Source of the DNA: Chryseobacterium sp. 6424
Lineage (GTDB): Bacteria; Bacteroidota; Bacteroidia; Flavobacteriales; Weeksellaceae
Assembly: GCF_003692615.1 (NCBI RefSeq)
Contig: NZ_CP023540.1
Location: 2,108,001-2,172,000 of the forward strand
Length of the DNA: 64,000 bases
Direction of reading: 5' to 3'
The translations under genes were made by a program, and so were the position numbers. Numbering within the stretch: position 1 is the stretch's first letter; every line of letters begins with the position of its first letter. Below, in pieces: positions 1 through 7,825 of the stretch. The notes beneath the pieces were generated by a model. That model had not been told where the DNA came from, did not search any database, and saw nothing but the letters and a program-made list of their open reading frames with translations.

Positions 1-265
1 GCCCCGAGGTAATTTTGCAGTTCACACCCAATTCATTAGCGATGATATGCGCCAAGGTGGTTTTACCAAGACCTGGCGGACCATGTAACAGCACATGATC
101 TAACGCGCTGCCACGGTTTTTGGCGGCCGCTACGAAAACCTGCAGATTATCCAAAGTCTTACGTTGCCCGGCAAAATCCTGAAAACTTTGGGGCCGGATT
201 TTCTCCTCGTGCAGCAGTTCATCATCAGAAAAGTTACCCTTATCCGGATGTAAAAAATCAGGCAT
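1..265 (-). CDS. ruvB: Holliday junction branch-migration helicase RuvB, N-terminal part (cut by window edge)
   Basis: This is the first 88 codons of RuvB, the hexameric AAA+ motor that drives branch migration with RuvA in recombinational repair. The protein starts [20 protein letters not shown], the usual RuvB lead-in before the [11 protein letters not shown] segment. The Walker A motif [17 protein letters not shown] is complete, and the sequence runs off the window just after the ITSG segment. The start at 265 is the only ATG that gives the family N-terminus. A TAnnTTTG promoter box lies 25 bases upstream. It is divergent from hutI. The partner nuclease RuvC is encoded separately, about 16 kb away in this window. 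Confidence 0.95.
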   Translation of the reverse strand, partial: MPDFLHPDKGNFSDDELLHEEKIRPQSFQDFAGQRKTLDNLQVFVAAAKNRGSALDHVLLHGPPGLGKTTLAHIIANELGVNCKITSG

Positions 266-289
266 GTTTTTATGAAGTTTGTATAATCT

Positions 290-297
290 CAAAGGTA
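290..297 (-). promoter_or_regulatory. Candidate -7 box for ruvB
   Basis: On the minus strand this reads TACCTTTG, an exact match to the Bacteroidota -7 consensus TAnnTTTG, 25 bases before the ruvB start. No TTG sits at the ideal 19-21 base spacing, so only the -7 element supports it. Confidence 0.5.
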
Positions 298-402
298 AAA
301 TTTTTTATTGATTTTCCCAGCAAATACATAGATAAGCAGTAAGCGAGGCCTGCGGCACAAAAAATATTGCCTGCTTTGGGTTTAAACATTACATTTACCT
401 CT

Positions 403-1629
403 ATGAAATTAACCGGACCTTTCAAACAAATTGTGACCCTCGCCAATCTGCCGTTAAGAGGCGCTATTTCTGATGAGCAACTGGAAGTAATAACGGATGG
501 CGGAATCCTTACCGAAAACGGCGTGATTAAAAAAACAGGCATTTTCACGAATCTGAAAAACGAATTCCCCCAGGCTGGGATAAATTTAATTGAAGATGAA
601 CAGATTTGTCTGCCCGCCTTTGTTGATGCACATACGCACATCTGTTTCGGTGGTAGCCGAGCAAACGATTTTGCCATGCGTAACGCGGGTAAATCTTATC
701 TGGAGATCGCTGAAAGCGGTGGCGGGATCTGGAGCTCCGTACAACATACACGTGCCGCCACTGAGCAGGAACTGATTGAGACTACTCTGGCGCGGGCCAA
801 TGCCCTGATAGCACTTGGGATCACCACCATCGAAATAAAATCGGGGTACGGTTTGGACCCTGAAAACGAACTGAAAATGCTTCGTGTCATTAAAAAGGTG
901 CAGCAACTTACAAAAGCAACACTGATCCCTACCTGTCTTTCAGCCCACTTAAAACCGAAAGATTACAGCGGAAGCGCTGAGGAATATCTGGATCACATCG
1001 TTACAGACATACTCCCGAAAGTTAAAGCAGAACAACTCGCCCAACGTGTGGATATTTTTATCGAACAATCCGCGTTTCAGCCGGAAGAAAGTAAAAAATT
1101 CCTGTTGAAAGCCAAAGAATTAGGTTTTGAAATCACCGTACACGCTGATCAGTTCACCCCCGGAAGCTCCAGAATTGCGGTAGAGGTTGGCGCAAGGTCA
1201 GCCGATCATCTAGAAGCGACCATAGACGAGGATCTGGCTTATTTAGCACAATCTGAAACCGTTGCCATAGCCCTGCCCGGCGCAAGTTTAGGTCTGGGAG
1301 AGAAGTTTGCCCCAGCCCGCAAAATCTTAGACAAAGGTGGTATACTTGCGATTGCCAGCGACTGGAATCCCGGTTCGGCGCCCATGGGAAACCTCATCAC
1401 ACAGGCTTCGATACTCGCCACTTATCAGAAACTCTCCACCGCCGAAGTCCTGGCTGGCATGACCTTCAGAGCCGCGTTTGCCCTGAATTTAATGGATCGC
1501 GGCACACTCGAACACGGGAAAAAGGCAGATTTTGTTACTTTTAAAACGGATCATTTCCAGAACGTGCTTTATCATCAGGGAAGCCTCACGGCAAAACAAG
1601 TGTATATTAGCGGCGAAAGGATTCAGTAA
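403..1629 (+). CDS. hutI: Imidazolonepropionase
   Basis: HutI hydrolyses 4-imidazolone-5-propanoate to N-formimidoyl-L-glutamate, the third step of histidine degradation. It is a metal-dependent amidohydrolase. The metal-site motif DAHTHICFGG lies near residue 77, the substrate-site segment SGYGL near 145, a second metal motif HADQF near 245, and the late Asp region ASDWNPGSAPMGN near 315. The first Met giving a normal 408-residue length is at 403; an in-frame ATG at 367 would add 12 residues not typical of the family. No other hut gene is in the window. It ends 36 bases before paaB on the same strand and may be cotranscribed with it, an unexpected partner. Confidence 0.93.
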   Translation: MKLTGPFKQIVTLANLPLRGAISDEQLEVITDGGILTENGVIKKTGIFTNLKNEFPQAGINLIEDEQICLPAFVDAHTHICFGGSRANDFAMRNAGKSYLEIAESGGGIWSSVQHTRAATEQELIETTLARANALIALGITTIEIKSGYGLDPENELKMLRVIKKVQQLTKATLIPTCLSAHLKPKDYSGSAEEYLDHIVTDILPKVKAEQLAQRVDIFIEQSAFQPEESKKFLLKAKELGFEITVHADQFTPGSSRIAVEVGARSADHLEATIDEDLAYLAQSETVAIALPGASLGLGEKFAPARKILDKGGILAIASDWNPGSAPMGNLITQASILATYQKLSTAEVLAGMTFRAAFALNLMDRGTLEHGKKADFVTFKTDHFQNVLYHQGSLTAKQVYISGERIQ

Positions 1630-1665
1630 AAATATTTATCTTAACACCATCAAATTTTATCTTCA

Positions 1666-1947
1666 ATGAGTAATTTAGAAATGTGGGAAGTCTTCATCCA
1701 AACCAAACCCGGGCTTTCGCACAAGCACGCAGGCACCATACAGGCACCGACAGCCGAAATGGCCCTGCAAAACGCCCGTGATGTCTATACCAGAAGAATG
1801 GAAGGAACCTCGATCTGGGTGGTGCCAAGCAAATATATGGTAACATCTGAAGGGGTTGACAAGGAAGCGTTTTTTGACCCTGCGGATGATAAACTGTATC
1901 GCCACCCGACTTTTTATCAAATCCCGAACGATGTGAAAAACATGTAA
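1666..1947 (+). CDS. paaB: 1,2-phenylacetyl-CoA epoxidase subunit PaaB
   Basis: Small (93-residue) non-catalytic subunit of the PaaABC(D)E multicomponent monooxygenase that epoxidises the ring of phenylacetyl-CoA. It starts with the family pattern WEVFIQTKPGLSHKHAG, followed by the region AEMALQNARDVYTRR and the conserved IWVVPS stretch. It is normally translated directly after the catalytic subunit PaaA, but here the preceding gene is hutI and no paaA is present in the window. paaC follows after 83 bases that hold a short hairpin (ATAGGC/GCCTAT, 1989-2007) without a T-run. Confidence 0.95.
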   Translation: MSNLEMWEVFIQTKPGLSHKHAGTIQAPTAEMALQNARDVYTRRMEGTSIWVVPSKYMVTSEGVDKEAFFDPADDKLYRHPTFYQIPNDVKNM

Positions 1948-2030
1948 ATAACGCTCGGCTTTAGGTCTAGACTTGCTCCCCCGCTCATATAGGCCGCTGA
2001 TGCCTATCTTCTAAAAAATATAGAATTTAT

Positions 2031-2783
2031 ATGATGAATTCACTTTATAACTATCTGCTGAAACTTGCCGATGACACCCTGATTTTCGGGCAGCGCCTCG
2101 GAGAAATCACCGGCCAGGGCCCATATCTGGAAGAAGACATTGCCCTAACCAATATCGCGCTCGATTATTTGGGGCAAAGCAGCAATTTCTTTAAATATGC
2201 CGCGCAGGTACAGAATATGGGTAAAACCGAAGACGACCTCGCTTTTCTTCGTCTTGAAAAAGAATATCTAAACTGCCAACTCTCCGAACTGCCCAACGGC
2301 GATTATGCAAACACCATTTTGAAGGTATATTTCTTTGCTGCCTATCAGGTAATTCTGTACACGGAACTGATGAAAAGTACCGATGAACAATTGGCGGCAC
2401 TGGCCGAAAAATCCTTGAAAGAAGTGAAATATCATTATACACATGCTTCGTCGTGGGTAAAGATGTTTGCTGGCGGCACCCACGAAAGTCAGCAGCGGCT
2501 GCAAACCGCCATCGAAAACCTTTGGGAATACACAGCCGGGATTTTCGCTGCTACAGAGGGGGAAGACGATCTGGTACAACTACAGATGGTGCCCGCCGGA
2601 AAAGAAATCCATTCGCAATGGCTAAATAAAATACAAGCTGACTTTAGTGCGTTTGGTGTACAAATCCCCAGCAATGAATTTATGCAGAAAGGCAGCAGAA
2701 CCGGCTACCACACCGAATATTTCGGCTATATTCTGTGCGAACTTCAGTACATGCAGCGCACGTACCCGAACTGCGTTTGGTAA
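2031..2783 (+). CDS. paaC: 1,2-phenylacetyl-CoA epoxidase subunit PaaC
   Basis: The structural subunit that forms the heterodimer core with PaaA in the phenylacetyl-CoA epoxidase. It has the ferritin-like helical fold but not the di-iron site. Recognisable segments are LADDTLIFGQRLGEITGQGP near the start, the DIALTNIALDYLGQ helix, YHYTHASSWVKMFAGGTHES in the middle, and the C-terminal GSRTGYHTEYFGYIL. The length of 250 residues is normal. Two adjacent ATG codons (2031, 2034) could both serve as start. It is followed by paaD after 71 bases. Confidence 0.95.
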   Translation: MMNSLYNYLLKLADDTLIFGQRLGEITGQGPYLEEDIALTNIALDYLGQSSNFFKYAAQVQNMGKTEDDLAFLRLEKEYLNCQLSELPNGDYANTILKVYFFAAYQVILYTELMKSTDEQLAALAEKSLKEVKYHYTHASSWVKMFAGGTHESQQRLQTAIENLWEYTAGIFAATEGEDDLVQLQMVPAGKEIHSQWLNKIQADFSAFGVQIPSNEFMQKGSRTGYHTEYFGYILCELQYMQRTYPNCVW

Positions 2784-2854
2784 TATCATCGGGTAAATCG
2801 TTAATTTTTTTTAAATAACCTTAGCAAACTTCTTGTCTTAAATCACCCATCATT

Positions 2855-3319
2855 TTGAATCATCTGTTTGAAATTCTTTCTCAAATCCCGGATCCTGAAA
2901 TCCCTGTGATCAATATTGTAGAGCTGGGCATTGTGCGCGAAGCAAAAATGATTTCAGAAGAAGACGCGGAAATCGTGATTACCCCGACCTATTCTGCCTG
3001 TCCCGCGATGTTTAATATTGAGGAAGATATCATTAAACTATTCAAGCAAAACGGAATTACCGCTAAAGTGATCACCAAAATCTCCCCGGTATGGACCACC
3101 GACTGGATCACCGATGAAGCACGCGAAAAACTTCGGGCTTATGGGATTACGCCGCCTGAAAAAGGTGCGCACGAAGACCACTTGAACGTCCCGAAAAAAT
3201 GTCCCAGATGCGGATCTACTGACACTAAACAGATGTCAAGGTTCGGATCTACACTTTGTAAAGCCAGCTATCAGTGTAATGACTGTCTGGAACCGTTCGA
3301 TTACTTTAAATGTCACTGA
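2855..3319 (+). CDS. paaD: 1,2-phenylacetyl-CoA epoxidase subunit PaaD (MIP18 family)
   Basis: PaaD belongs to the MIP18/DUF59 family and is thought to help maturation of the iron-containing epoxidase. The N-terminal MIP18 domain carries IPDPEIPVINIVELGIVR and a TYSACPAM segment. The C-terminus is a zinc-ribbon-like module with paired cysteines CPRCGS and CNDC and a final CH, typical of PaaD and absent from general MIP18 proteins. The start is TTG at 2855; no ATG is available that keeps the conserved N-terminus. The 154-residue length is normal. Confidence 0.93.
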   Translation: MNHLFEILSQIPDPEIPVINIVELGIVREAKMISEEDAEIVITPTYSACPAMFNIEEDIIKLFKQNGITAKVITKISPVWTTDWITDEAREKLRAYGITPPEKGAHEDHLNVPKKCPRCGSTDTKQMSRFGSTLCKASYQCNDCLEPFDYFKCH

Positions 3320-3434
3320 TATTTTTGAAATCCGCCAACTTTAAGAAACCCTTAAGCCAAATTATCCCGAACTTTAAAAAGTGAATGAATTTATTGAAAC
3401 ATTCATTTCAAATCAGAAAACCAAATCTAGAAAT

Positions 3435-4232
3435 ATGTACACGCAACTTGAAATAGAAACCTTGCTTGAAGGTAAACTCCAGATCGCTTACCTCAACCAG
3501 CCGGAAACCTACAACAGCCTGAATAAAACATTGCTTAGGGAACTCCGGACTTTCATCCATGAAGGCTCTAAAAACCCTGAAACCCGATGTCTGGCTATTT
3601 CAGGCCGTGGGAAAGCGTTCTGTTCCGGGCAGAACCTCAAAGAAGCCCTGTCGCTGGGCGATGCTAAGGAAGAACGTATCATACAACGCATCGTGATTGA
3701 TTATTACAACCCGCTGGTGAAGGAAATCGCGAACTGCAGAAAGCCCGTCGTATCACTGGTGAATGGTCCTGCAGTGGGCGCTGGCGCGATGCTCGCACTC
3801 ATCTGTGATATCACTTTGGCGACCGAATCTTCTTATTTTTCACAGGCATTCGTAAATATAGGCTTGATTCCCGACACGGGCGGCACGTACTGGCTGCCTA
3901 AGATCATGTCGCGGCAACAGGCGAATTATCTTGCGTTTACAGGGAAAAAAATAACTGCTGCCGATGCCAAAAACATGGGTTTCATTGCTGATGTCTTTAG
4001 CGATGAAAACTTTACCGCTGAAACGACGGAGGTTCTCACAACATTATCGAACCTGCCTACAAAAGCCATTTCGCTGACTAAAAAAGCCTTTAACGAGTCT
4101 TATACCAACACGATGGAGCAGCAGCTTGATCTTGAGGGGATTTTGCAGCAGGAAGCCGCGGAAACCGCCGATTTCATGGAAGGAGTGACGGCTTTTTTAG
4201 GAAAGAGAAAACCGAATTATCAGGGGAAATAG
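3435..4232 (+). CDS. paaG: Enoyl-CoA hydratase/isomerase, probable epoxyphenylacetyl-CoA isomerase PaaG
   Basis: Crotonase-fold protein of 265 residues when started at the ATG at 3435; an upstream in-frame GTG at 3381 would add 18 unlikely residues. PaaG converts the ring-epoxide of phenylacetyl-CoA to an oxepin. The oxyanion-hole segments are SGRGKAFCSGQNLKE and NGPAVGAGAMLALICD. The motif FVNIGLIPDTGGTYWLP, with Asp in the GLIPD position, matches PaaG rather than an ordinary hydratase. It follows paaBCD and precedes paaH in the operon, which supports the assignment; a separate crotonase (PaaF) is not present. Confidence 0.88.
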   Translation: MYTQLEIETLLEGKLQIAYLNQPETYNSLNKTLLRELRTFIHEGSKNPETRCLAISGRGKAFCSGQNLKEALSLGDAKEERIIQRIVIDYYNPLVKEIANCRKPVVSLVNGPAVGAGAMLALICDITLATESSYFSQAFVNIGLIPDTGGTYWLPKIMSRQQANYLAFTGKKITAADAKNMGFIADVFSDENFTAETTEVLTTLSNLPTKAISLTKKAFNESYTNTMEQQLDLEGILQQEAAETADFMEGVTAFLGKRKPNYQGK

Positions 4233-4290
4233 ACAAAAGATGCAAAAACCAAGAACCAAGAAGCGGCAGGAATAGCGAATTTTAAAATGT

Positions 4291-4313
4291 GTTAATTTGA
4301 AAATTTGAAAATG
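4291..4313 (+). repeat. Left arm of a 23-bp perfect inverted repeat around the four-helix-bundle gene
   Basis: Positions 4291-4313 are exactly the reverse complement of 4720-4742. The arm begins GTTAATTTGAAAATTTG and runs into the start codon of the four-helix-bundle gene. The two arms enclose the whole broken gene and its tandem repeats. Confidence 0.85.
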
Positions 4314-4669
4314 ATGAGAAACGATAAAGAGAACGTAATTGTCAGCAAAACATTTGATTTCGCGCTTCAGATAATCGATTTCTCAGAATTACTTTTTGAA
4401 CAGAAAAGATTTTCGTTAGCGAATCAAATCTTTAAGGCAGGAACATCAATCGGAGCTAACGTCCGTGAAGCCAGAACGCTGAAAGCAAAGCAGATTTTGT
4501 ACACAAAATGAAGATAGCAGCTAAAGAATCGGAAGAAGTTGAATATTGGCTAATGCTCTGTAAACATTCCGACAGATTAATCTCGCCATCCGAAAATTTG
4601 TTCTCCGACCTTAAAAGCATACAACTGATCATCTCCAAAATTATCTCAACATCCAAATCTTCAAATTAG
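4311..4669 (+). pseudogene. Four-helix-bundle protein (23S rRNA intervening-sequence family), frameshifted
   Basis: The first part reads MMRNDKENVIVSKTFDFAL and continues to GTSIGANVREAR, the signature of the small four-helix-bundle family named after proteins encoded in 23S rRNA intervening sequences. At 4476-4477 the frame breaks: only two bases separate the Arg codon from GCT at 4478. In the next frame the expected second half continues (AESKADFVHKMKIAAKE, then EVEYWLMLCKHS) to a TAG at 4667-4669. One missing base, most simply an A making AAC (Asn), would restore a protein of about 119 residues. A separate TTG at 4305 is also in frame. The function of the family is unknown. It is lodged between paaG and paaH and is not a pathway gene. 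Confidence 0.85.
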
Positions 4670-4719
4670 CACATCAACACATTCTCAAATTAGCACATCC
4701 ACACATTCTCACATTAACA
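4661..4719 (+). repeat. Degenerate tandem repeat, 24-base unit
   Basis: Two consecutive 24-base units starting at 4661 and 4685 (each beginning TCAAATTAGCACATC) differ at one position, and a shorter third unit (TCACATTAACACAT) follows. The first unit overlaps the stop codon of the broken four-helix-bundle gene. The right inverted-repeat arm (4720-4742) follows at once. Confidence 0.8.
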
Positions 4720-4742
4720 CATTTTCAAATTTTCAAATTAAC
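4720..4742 (-). repeat. Right arm of the 23-bp inverted repeat
   Basis: Exact reverse complement of 4291-4313, ending three bases before the paaH start codon. It contains the internally repeated TTTTCAAA pattern. Confidence 0.85.
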
Positions 4743-4745
4743 CAA

Positions 4746-5876
4746 ATGACAGTAGGTATCATCGGCTCCGGAACCATGGGAATCGGCATTGCGCAGGTTG
4801 CCGCGACATCCGGCTGTGACGTATTTTTGTATGACGCGAACGCGCATCAAACCGAAAAATCACTATTAAATTTAAAAAACACACTGACAAAACTGGTAGA
4901 AAAGCAAAAGATTTCTCCCGAAAAAAGTCAGGATATTCTCTCGAAAATCAAAGTCTGCACAGAACTTTCAGCCTTTGAAGACTGCGATCTGGTGATCGAA
5001 GCCATCATCGAAAACAAAGAGATCAAAACAAAGGTTTTTAAGGATGTAGAAGAAATTGTGTCTGAAAACTGCGTAATTGCCAGCAACACATCTTCCATCT
5101 CTATCACCTCTCTTCAGGCCGAACTGAAAAATCCCGCGCGTTTCATCGGCATCCATTTCTTCAATCCGGCTCCGCTGATGCCTTTGGTGGAAGTGATTCC
5201 GGGACTTTTAACGGGTGATGGTCTAGCTACGGAAATGTATGCTTTAATGGAAAAATGGGGAAAAACGCCAGTTATCGCGAAAGACGTGCCCGGATTTATC
5301 GTAAACCGTATTGCCAGACCTTTCTACGGCGAAGCATTAAGAATTGTTGAAGAGCATATTGCCACACCGGCACAGGTGGATGATGCGATGCGCACTTTGG
5401 GAAATTTTCGGATGGGACCGTTCGAGCTGATGGATCTTATCGGGATTGACGTAAATTTCTCGGTCACCAAAACCGTGTATGCCGACTATTTTTATGATCT
5501 TAAATACCAGCCAAGCCTGCTGCAACAGCGGATGAGCGAAGCCAAACTGTTGGGCCGTAAGACCGGCAAAGGATTTTATGACTATACTCCCGGCGCCCCG
5601 CAGCCTGTTGCGGATAAGAATGAGGAGCTGTATCAACAGATTTTCATGAGAATCATCTCCATGCTCATCAATGAAGCGGTAGAAGCTAAAAGGCTTGGGA
5701 TTGCGAATGATGAAGATCTTGAGCTTGCGATGCAGAAAGGCGTGAACTACCCGAAAGGTTTGCTGGCCTGGGGAAGAGAGATCGGCTACGGGAAAATTTC
5801 CGATACATTACAGGATCTTTACCGTTATTACCAGCAGGAAAGGTACAGGCAGAGCCCGCTGCTGACAGAAATGTAG
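4746..5876 (+). CDS. paaH: 3-hydroxyacyl-CoA dehydrogenase, probable PaaH
   Basis: NAD-dependent oxidation of the 3-hydroxyacyl-CoA intermediate, 3-hydroxyadipyl-CoA if it serves the phenylacetate pathway. The Rossmann motif GSGTMGIGIA starts at residue 7. The conserved substrate/NAD region GIHFFNPAPLMPLVEVI lies near residue 135 and DVPGFIVNRIARPFYGEA near 180. The first 3HCDH C-terminal domain is followed by a shortened second copy (FMRIISMLINEAVEAKRLGI to the end), which fits the 376-residue length and PaaH-type enzymes better than the shorter 3-hydroxybutyryl-CoA dehydrogenases. The right arm of the inverted repeat abuts its start, so its link to the upstream paa genes may be disturbed. 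Confidence 0.88.
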   Translation: MTVGIIGSGTMGIGIAQVAATSGCDVFLYDANAHQTEKSLLNLKNTLTKLVEKQKISPEKSQDILSKIKVCTELSAFEDCDLVIEAIIENKEIKTKVFKDVEEIVSENCVIASNTSSISITSLQAELKNPARFIGIHFFNPAPLMPLVEVIPGLLTGDGLATEMYALMEKWGKTPVIAKDVPGFIVNRIARPFYGEALRIVEEHIATPAQVDDAMRTLGNFRMGPFELMDLIGIDVNFSVTKTVYADYFYDLKYQPSLLQQRMSEAKLLGRKTGKGFYDYTPGAPQPVADKNEELYQQIFMRIISMLINEAVEAKRLGIANDEDLELAMQKGVNYPKGLLAWGREIGYGKISDTLQDLYRYYQQERYRQSPLLTEM

Positions 5877-5895
5877 TTGAAAAACATTATCTAGC

Positions 5896-5964
5896 ATGAA
5901 CCGAAGAAGGATAACCGGTGCGTTTGCAGCAAGCCTGGGATTTACATGTTTATCGTGTACTTAA
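5896..5964 (+). other. 22-codon ORF resembling a truncated Tat/lipoprotein signal peptide
   Basis: A 22-residue reading frame lies in the gap between paaH and paaI. It begins MNRRRITGAFAASLG, which has consecutive arginines and a hydrophobic stretch, and ends LSCT with a Cys in a lipobox-like position, then TAA. This looks like the start of an exported lipoprotein whose mature part is gone. No continuation was found in other frames downstream. It could be a chance ORF. Confidence 0.35.
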
Positions 5965-6122
5965 TTTCAATAAGTCTGGCAGGAAAGAATCTTTACTTAA
6001 ACGTAAATAAAAACACATAAAAAGTTTATTTAAATTTAGGTCAGTCCATTATTATTTGATAGATTGGAATATAGCAAAACTTATCATCTATTCAATCCAC
6101 CCTCTCGAAACCCTAATTAACT

Positions 6123-6536
6123 ATGTCACCACACGAACTCGCAGAATACATGCTTCAACAAGACGAATTTTCAAAATGGATGGGGATCAGACTCATAGAA
6201 GTACGCGAAAGATACTGCCTGATCGAGATGCCCATAAAAGCAGAGATGATCAACGGCCTGAGAACCGTGCACGGCGGCGTTACCTTTGCGCTGGCCGATT
6301 CTGCCCTCGCTTTTTCAAGCAATAATACCGATGATGCTTCTGTAGCGCTGCACTGCGCGATGAATTTCACCAAAGCCGTTAAGCTTGGCGATACCCTAAC
6401 AGCGGAAAGCATCCTGATTTCCGATACGCGAAAAACCGGCGTTTATGATATTTCCATTAAAAACCAACACGGCGATCTGGTGGGCAGCTTTCGCGGAACA
6501 GTGTATAAAATCGGTAAAAAAGTCACCAGCTTATAA
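6123..6536 (+). CDS. paaI: Hydroxyphenylacetyl-CoA thioesterase PaaI
   Basis: Hot-dog-fold thioesterase of 137 residues that releases CoA from dead-end hydroxyphenylacetyl-CoA and protects the CoA pool during phenylacetate breakdown. The catalytic region NGLRTVHGGVTFALADSALA, with the HGG turn and the Asp on the following helix, is intact, as is the C-terminal GSFRGTVYKIGK strand. It is the last paa gene in the window; no paaJ, paaK or paaZ follows. A T-rich terminator lies 24 bases downstream. Confidence 0.92.
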   Translation: MSPHELAEYMLQQDEFSKWMGIRLIEVRERYCLIEMPIKAEMINGLRTVHGGVTFALADSALAFSSNNTDDASVALHCAMNFTKAVKLGDTLTAESILISDTRKTGVYDISIKNQHGDLVGSFRGTVYKIGKKVTSL

Positions 6537-6559
6537 CGCATTCCACACCTTTAAATATG

Positions 6560-6586
6560 AACTTCAAAAAAATTGAAGTTTTTTTT
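6560..6586 (+). terminator. Terminator after paaI
   Basis: An 8-bp stem AACTTCAA/TTGAAGTT with an A-rich loop, followed by an uninterrupted T-run, closes the paa operon before the sigma factor gene. Confidence 0.8.
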
Positions 6587-6639
6587 ATTCCAGATGTAAC
6601 AAAATCCTAACTCCCGCTGTCTTACCTATAAACTAAACT

Positions 6640-7149
6640 ATGACTCATGCAACTTTTAAGGATACGGTATTCTGTCTCAAAGATGAGATGTACCGTTTTG
6701 CCAAGAGATTTGTGATGAGCAGTGACGAAGCTGAAGACATCGTACAGGATTTAATGATGAAATTCTGGCAGAAAAAAGAAGAGCTGGCCACCTTCGGAAA
6801 TCTGAAATCCTATGCCATGAAATCGGTAAAGAATGAGTGCCTTAACCGGCTCAAACACCATGACGTGAAGTTGGGCTTCGCGGATTTTCAACTTCACCGC
6901 AGCGAGCTTTACCAGATGGAAACCAATAATCTGAAAGACCAGATCCTGTGTTACATCAGGCAATTGCCCGAAAAACAGAAAGCCGTGATTCACCTGAAAG
7001 ATGTAGAGGAATATCAGATTTCAGAAATCGCGGAAATGCTGGAAATGGAAGAAACTGCGGTACGGGTGAACCTCATGCGTGCCCGGCAGAAAATTAAAGA
7101 ACAAATCACCCAATTGATGAATTATGAGAACCGACAGATCTCAGGATAA
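6640..7149 (+). CDS. ECF-type RNA polymerase sigma factor
   Basis: Sigma-70-family protein of 169 residues with only regions 2 and 4, as in extracytoplasmic-function factors. Region 2 includes the helix MSSDEAEDIVQDLMMKFW near residue 28. Region 4 has LPEKQKAVIHLKDVEEYQ near 108, then the helix-turn-helix EIAEMLEMEETAVRVNLMRAR. The next gene overlaps its 3' end by 26 bases and encodes a one-pass membrane protein, the usual sigma/anti-sigma layout. Confidence 0.92.
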   Translation: MTHATFKDTVFCLKDEMYRFAKRFVMSSDEAEDIVQDLMMKFWQKKEELATFGNLKSYAMKSVKNECLNRLKHHDVKLGFADFQLHRSELYQMETNNLKDQILCYIRQLPEKQKAVIHLKDVEEYQISEIAEMLEMEETAVRVNLMRARQKIKEQITQLMNYENRQISG

Positions 7150-7771
7150 ATACGACGAAATCTTCCAGGAGCTTCGGGAAGAGAAAATGAAGTGGGATTT
7201 CGATGATTTCCTGGCTGAAGCTGAAAAAAAAGAGGCCCAATCCATTAGAATTCCCAAAAAGAAAAGCGCGTCTCCGCGGAAATTTTATTGGCTCGCCGCA
7301 AGTCTTGTACTGCTTGTATCACTGGGCGCCTACGTCAGGTTTTCAAATTACGGCAGCGTCAATGAGCAGGACTTGCTGGTTCAGGACCAAATCCTGAAAC
7401 AAAAAGACGCCTTTAATGCCGAGAATGGCTTTGCCATGCAAAAAACCGACTCTATAAAGACAACCGACAGCGCCCACATCCCGTCGGTATTGAATGACGA
7501 AGCCGTGATGGATAAGATTCTGCCAAAAAGAGGAGGGCTGAAAAAACAAATCCGACCACAGTTCGCCAAAAATGCCACTGATGAAATATCTGCCGCGACA
7601 AAATCTGCAATGCTCCCGGATTATGAGTCTAACTATGTTATCATCAACGGACAACGCATCGAGAATGAGCAGGAAGCCATTGATGTAGCCAAATATTCGT
7701 TGCAAATGCTGTCCGAAAACGTATCTAAGACAGTCGCACATACCGATGTGCTGCCTACTTTCACCGATTAA
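7124..7771 (+). CDS. Probable anti-sigma factor, single-pass membrane protein
   Basis: A 215-residue protein with a charged cytoplasmic N-terminus (residues 1-52, containing EIFQELREEKMKWDFDDFL), one membrane segment near residues 54-72 (FYWLAASLVLLVSLGAYV), and an outer part rich in Asp, Lys and Gln. No strong family signature is visible. Its start overlaps the sigma factor gene by 26 bases, and the position and topology are what suggest an anti-sigma role. It could instead be an unrelated membrane protein of the same operon. Confidence 0.6.
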   Translation: MRTDRSQDKYDEIFQELREEKMKWDFDDFLAEAEKKEAQSIRIPKKKSASPRKFYWLAASLVLLVSLGAYVRFSNYGSVNEQDLLVQDQILKQKDAFNAENGFAMQKTDSIKTTDSAHIPSVLNDEAVMDKILPKRGGLKKQIRPQFAKNATDEISAATKSAMLPDYESNYVIINGQRIENEQEAIDVAKYSLQMLSENVSKTVAHTDVLPTFTD

Positions 7772-7825
7772 TCAACCATTGATGGATAAAACCTTTGCCA
7801 TTCATCATACAAAAATTTAAAAATC

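Noticed and set aside
1989..2007. Hairpin between paaB and paaC as a terminator
   Set aside because: A 6-bp stem with no T-run; it might slow or process the transcript but would not stop it.
4660..4745. CRISPR-like array in the tandem repeat next to paaH
   Set aside because: The units are contiguous with no spacers and only two to three copies, so it is a simple tandem repeat.
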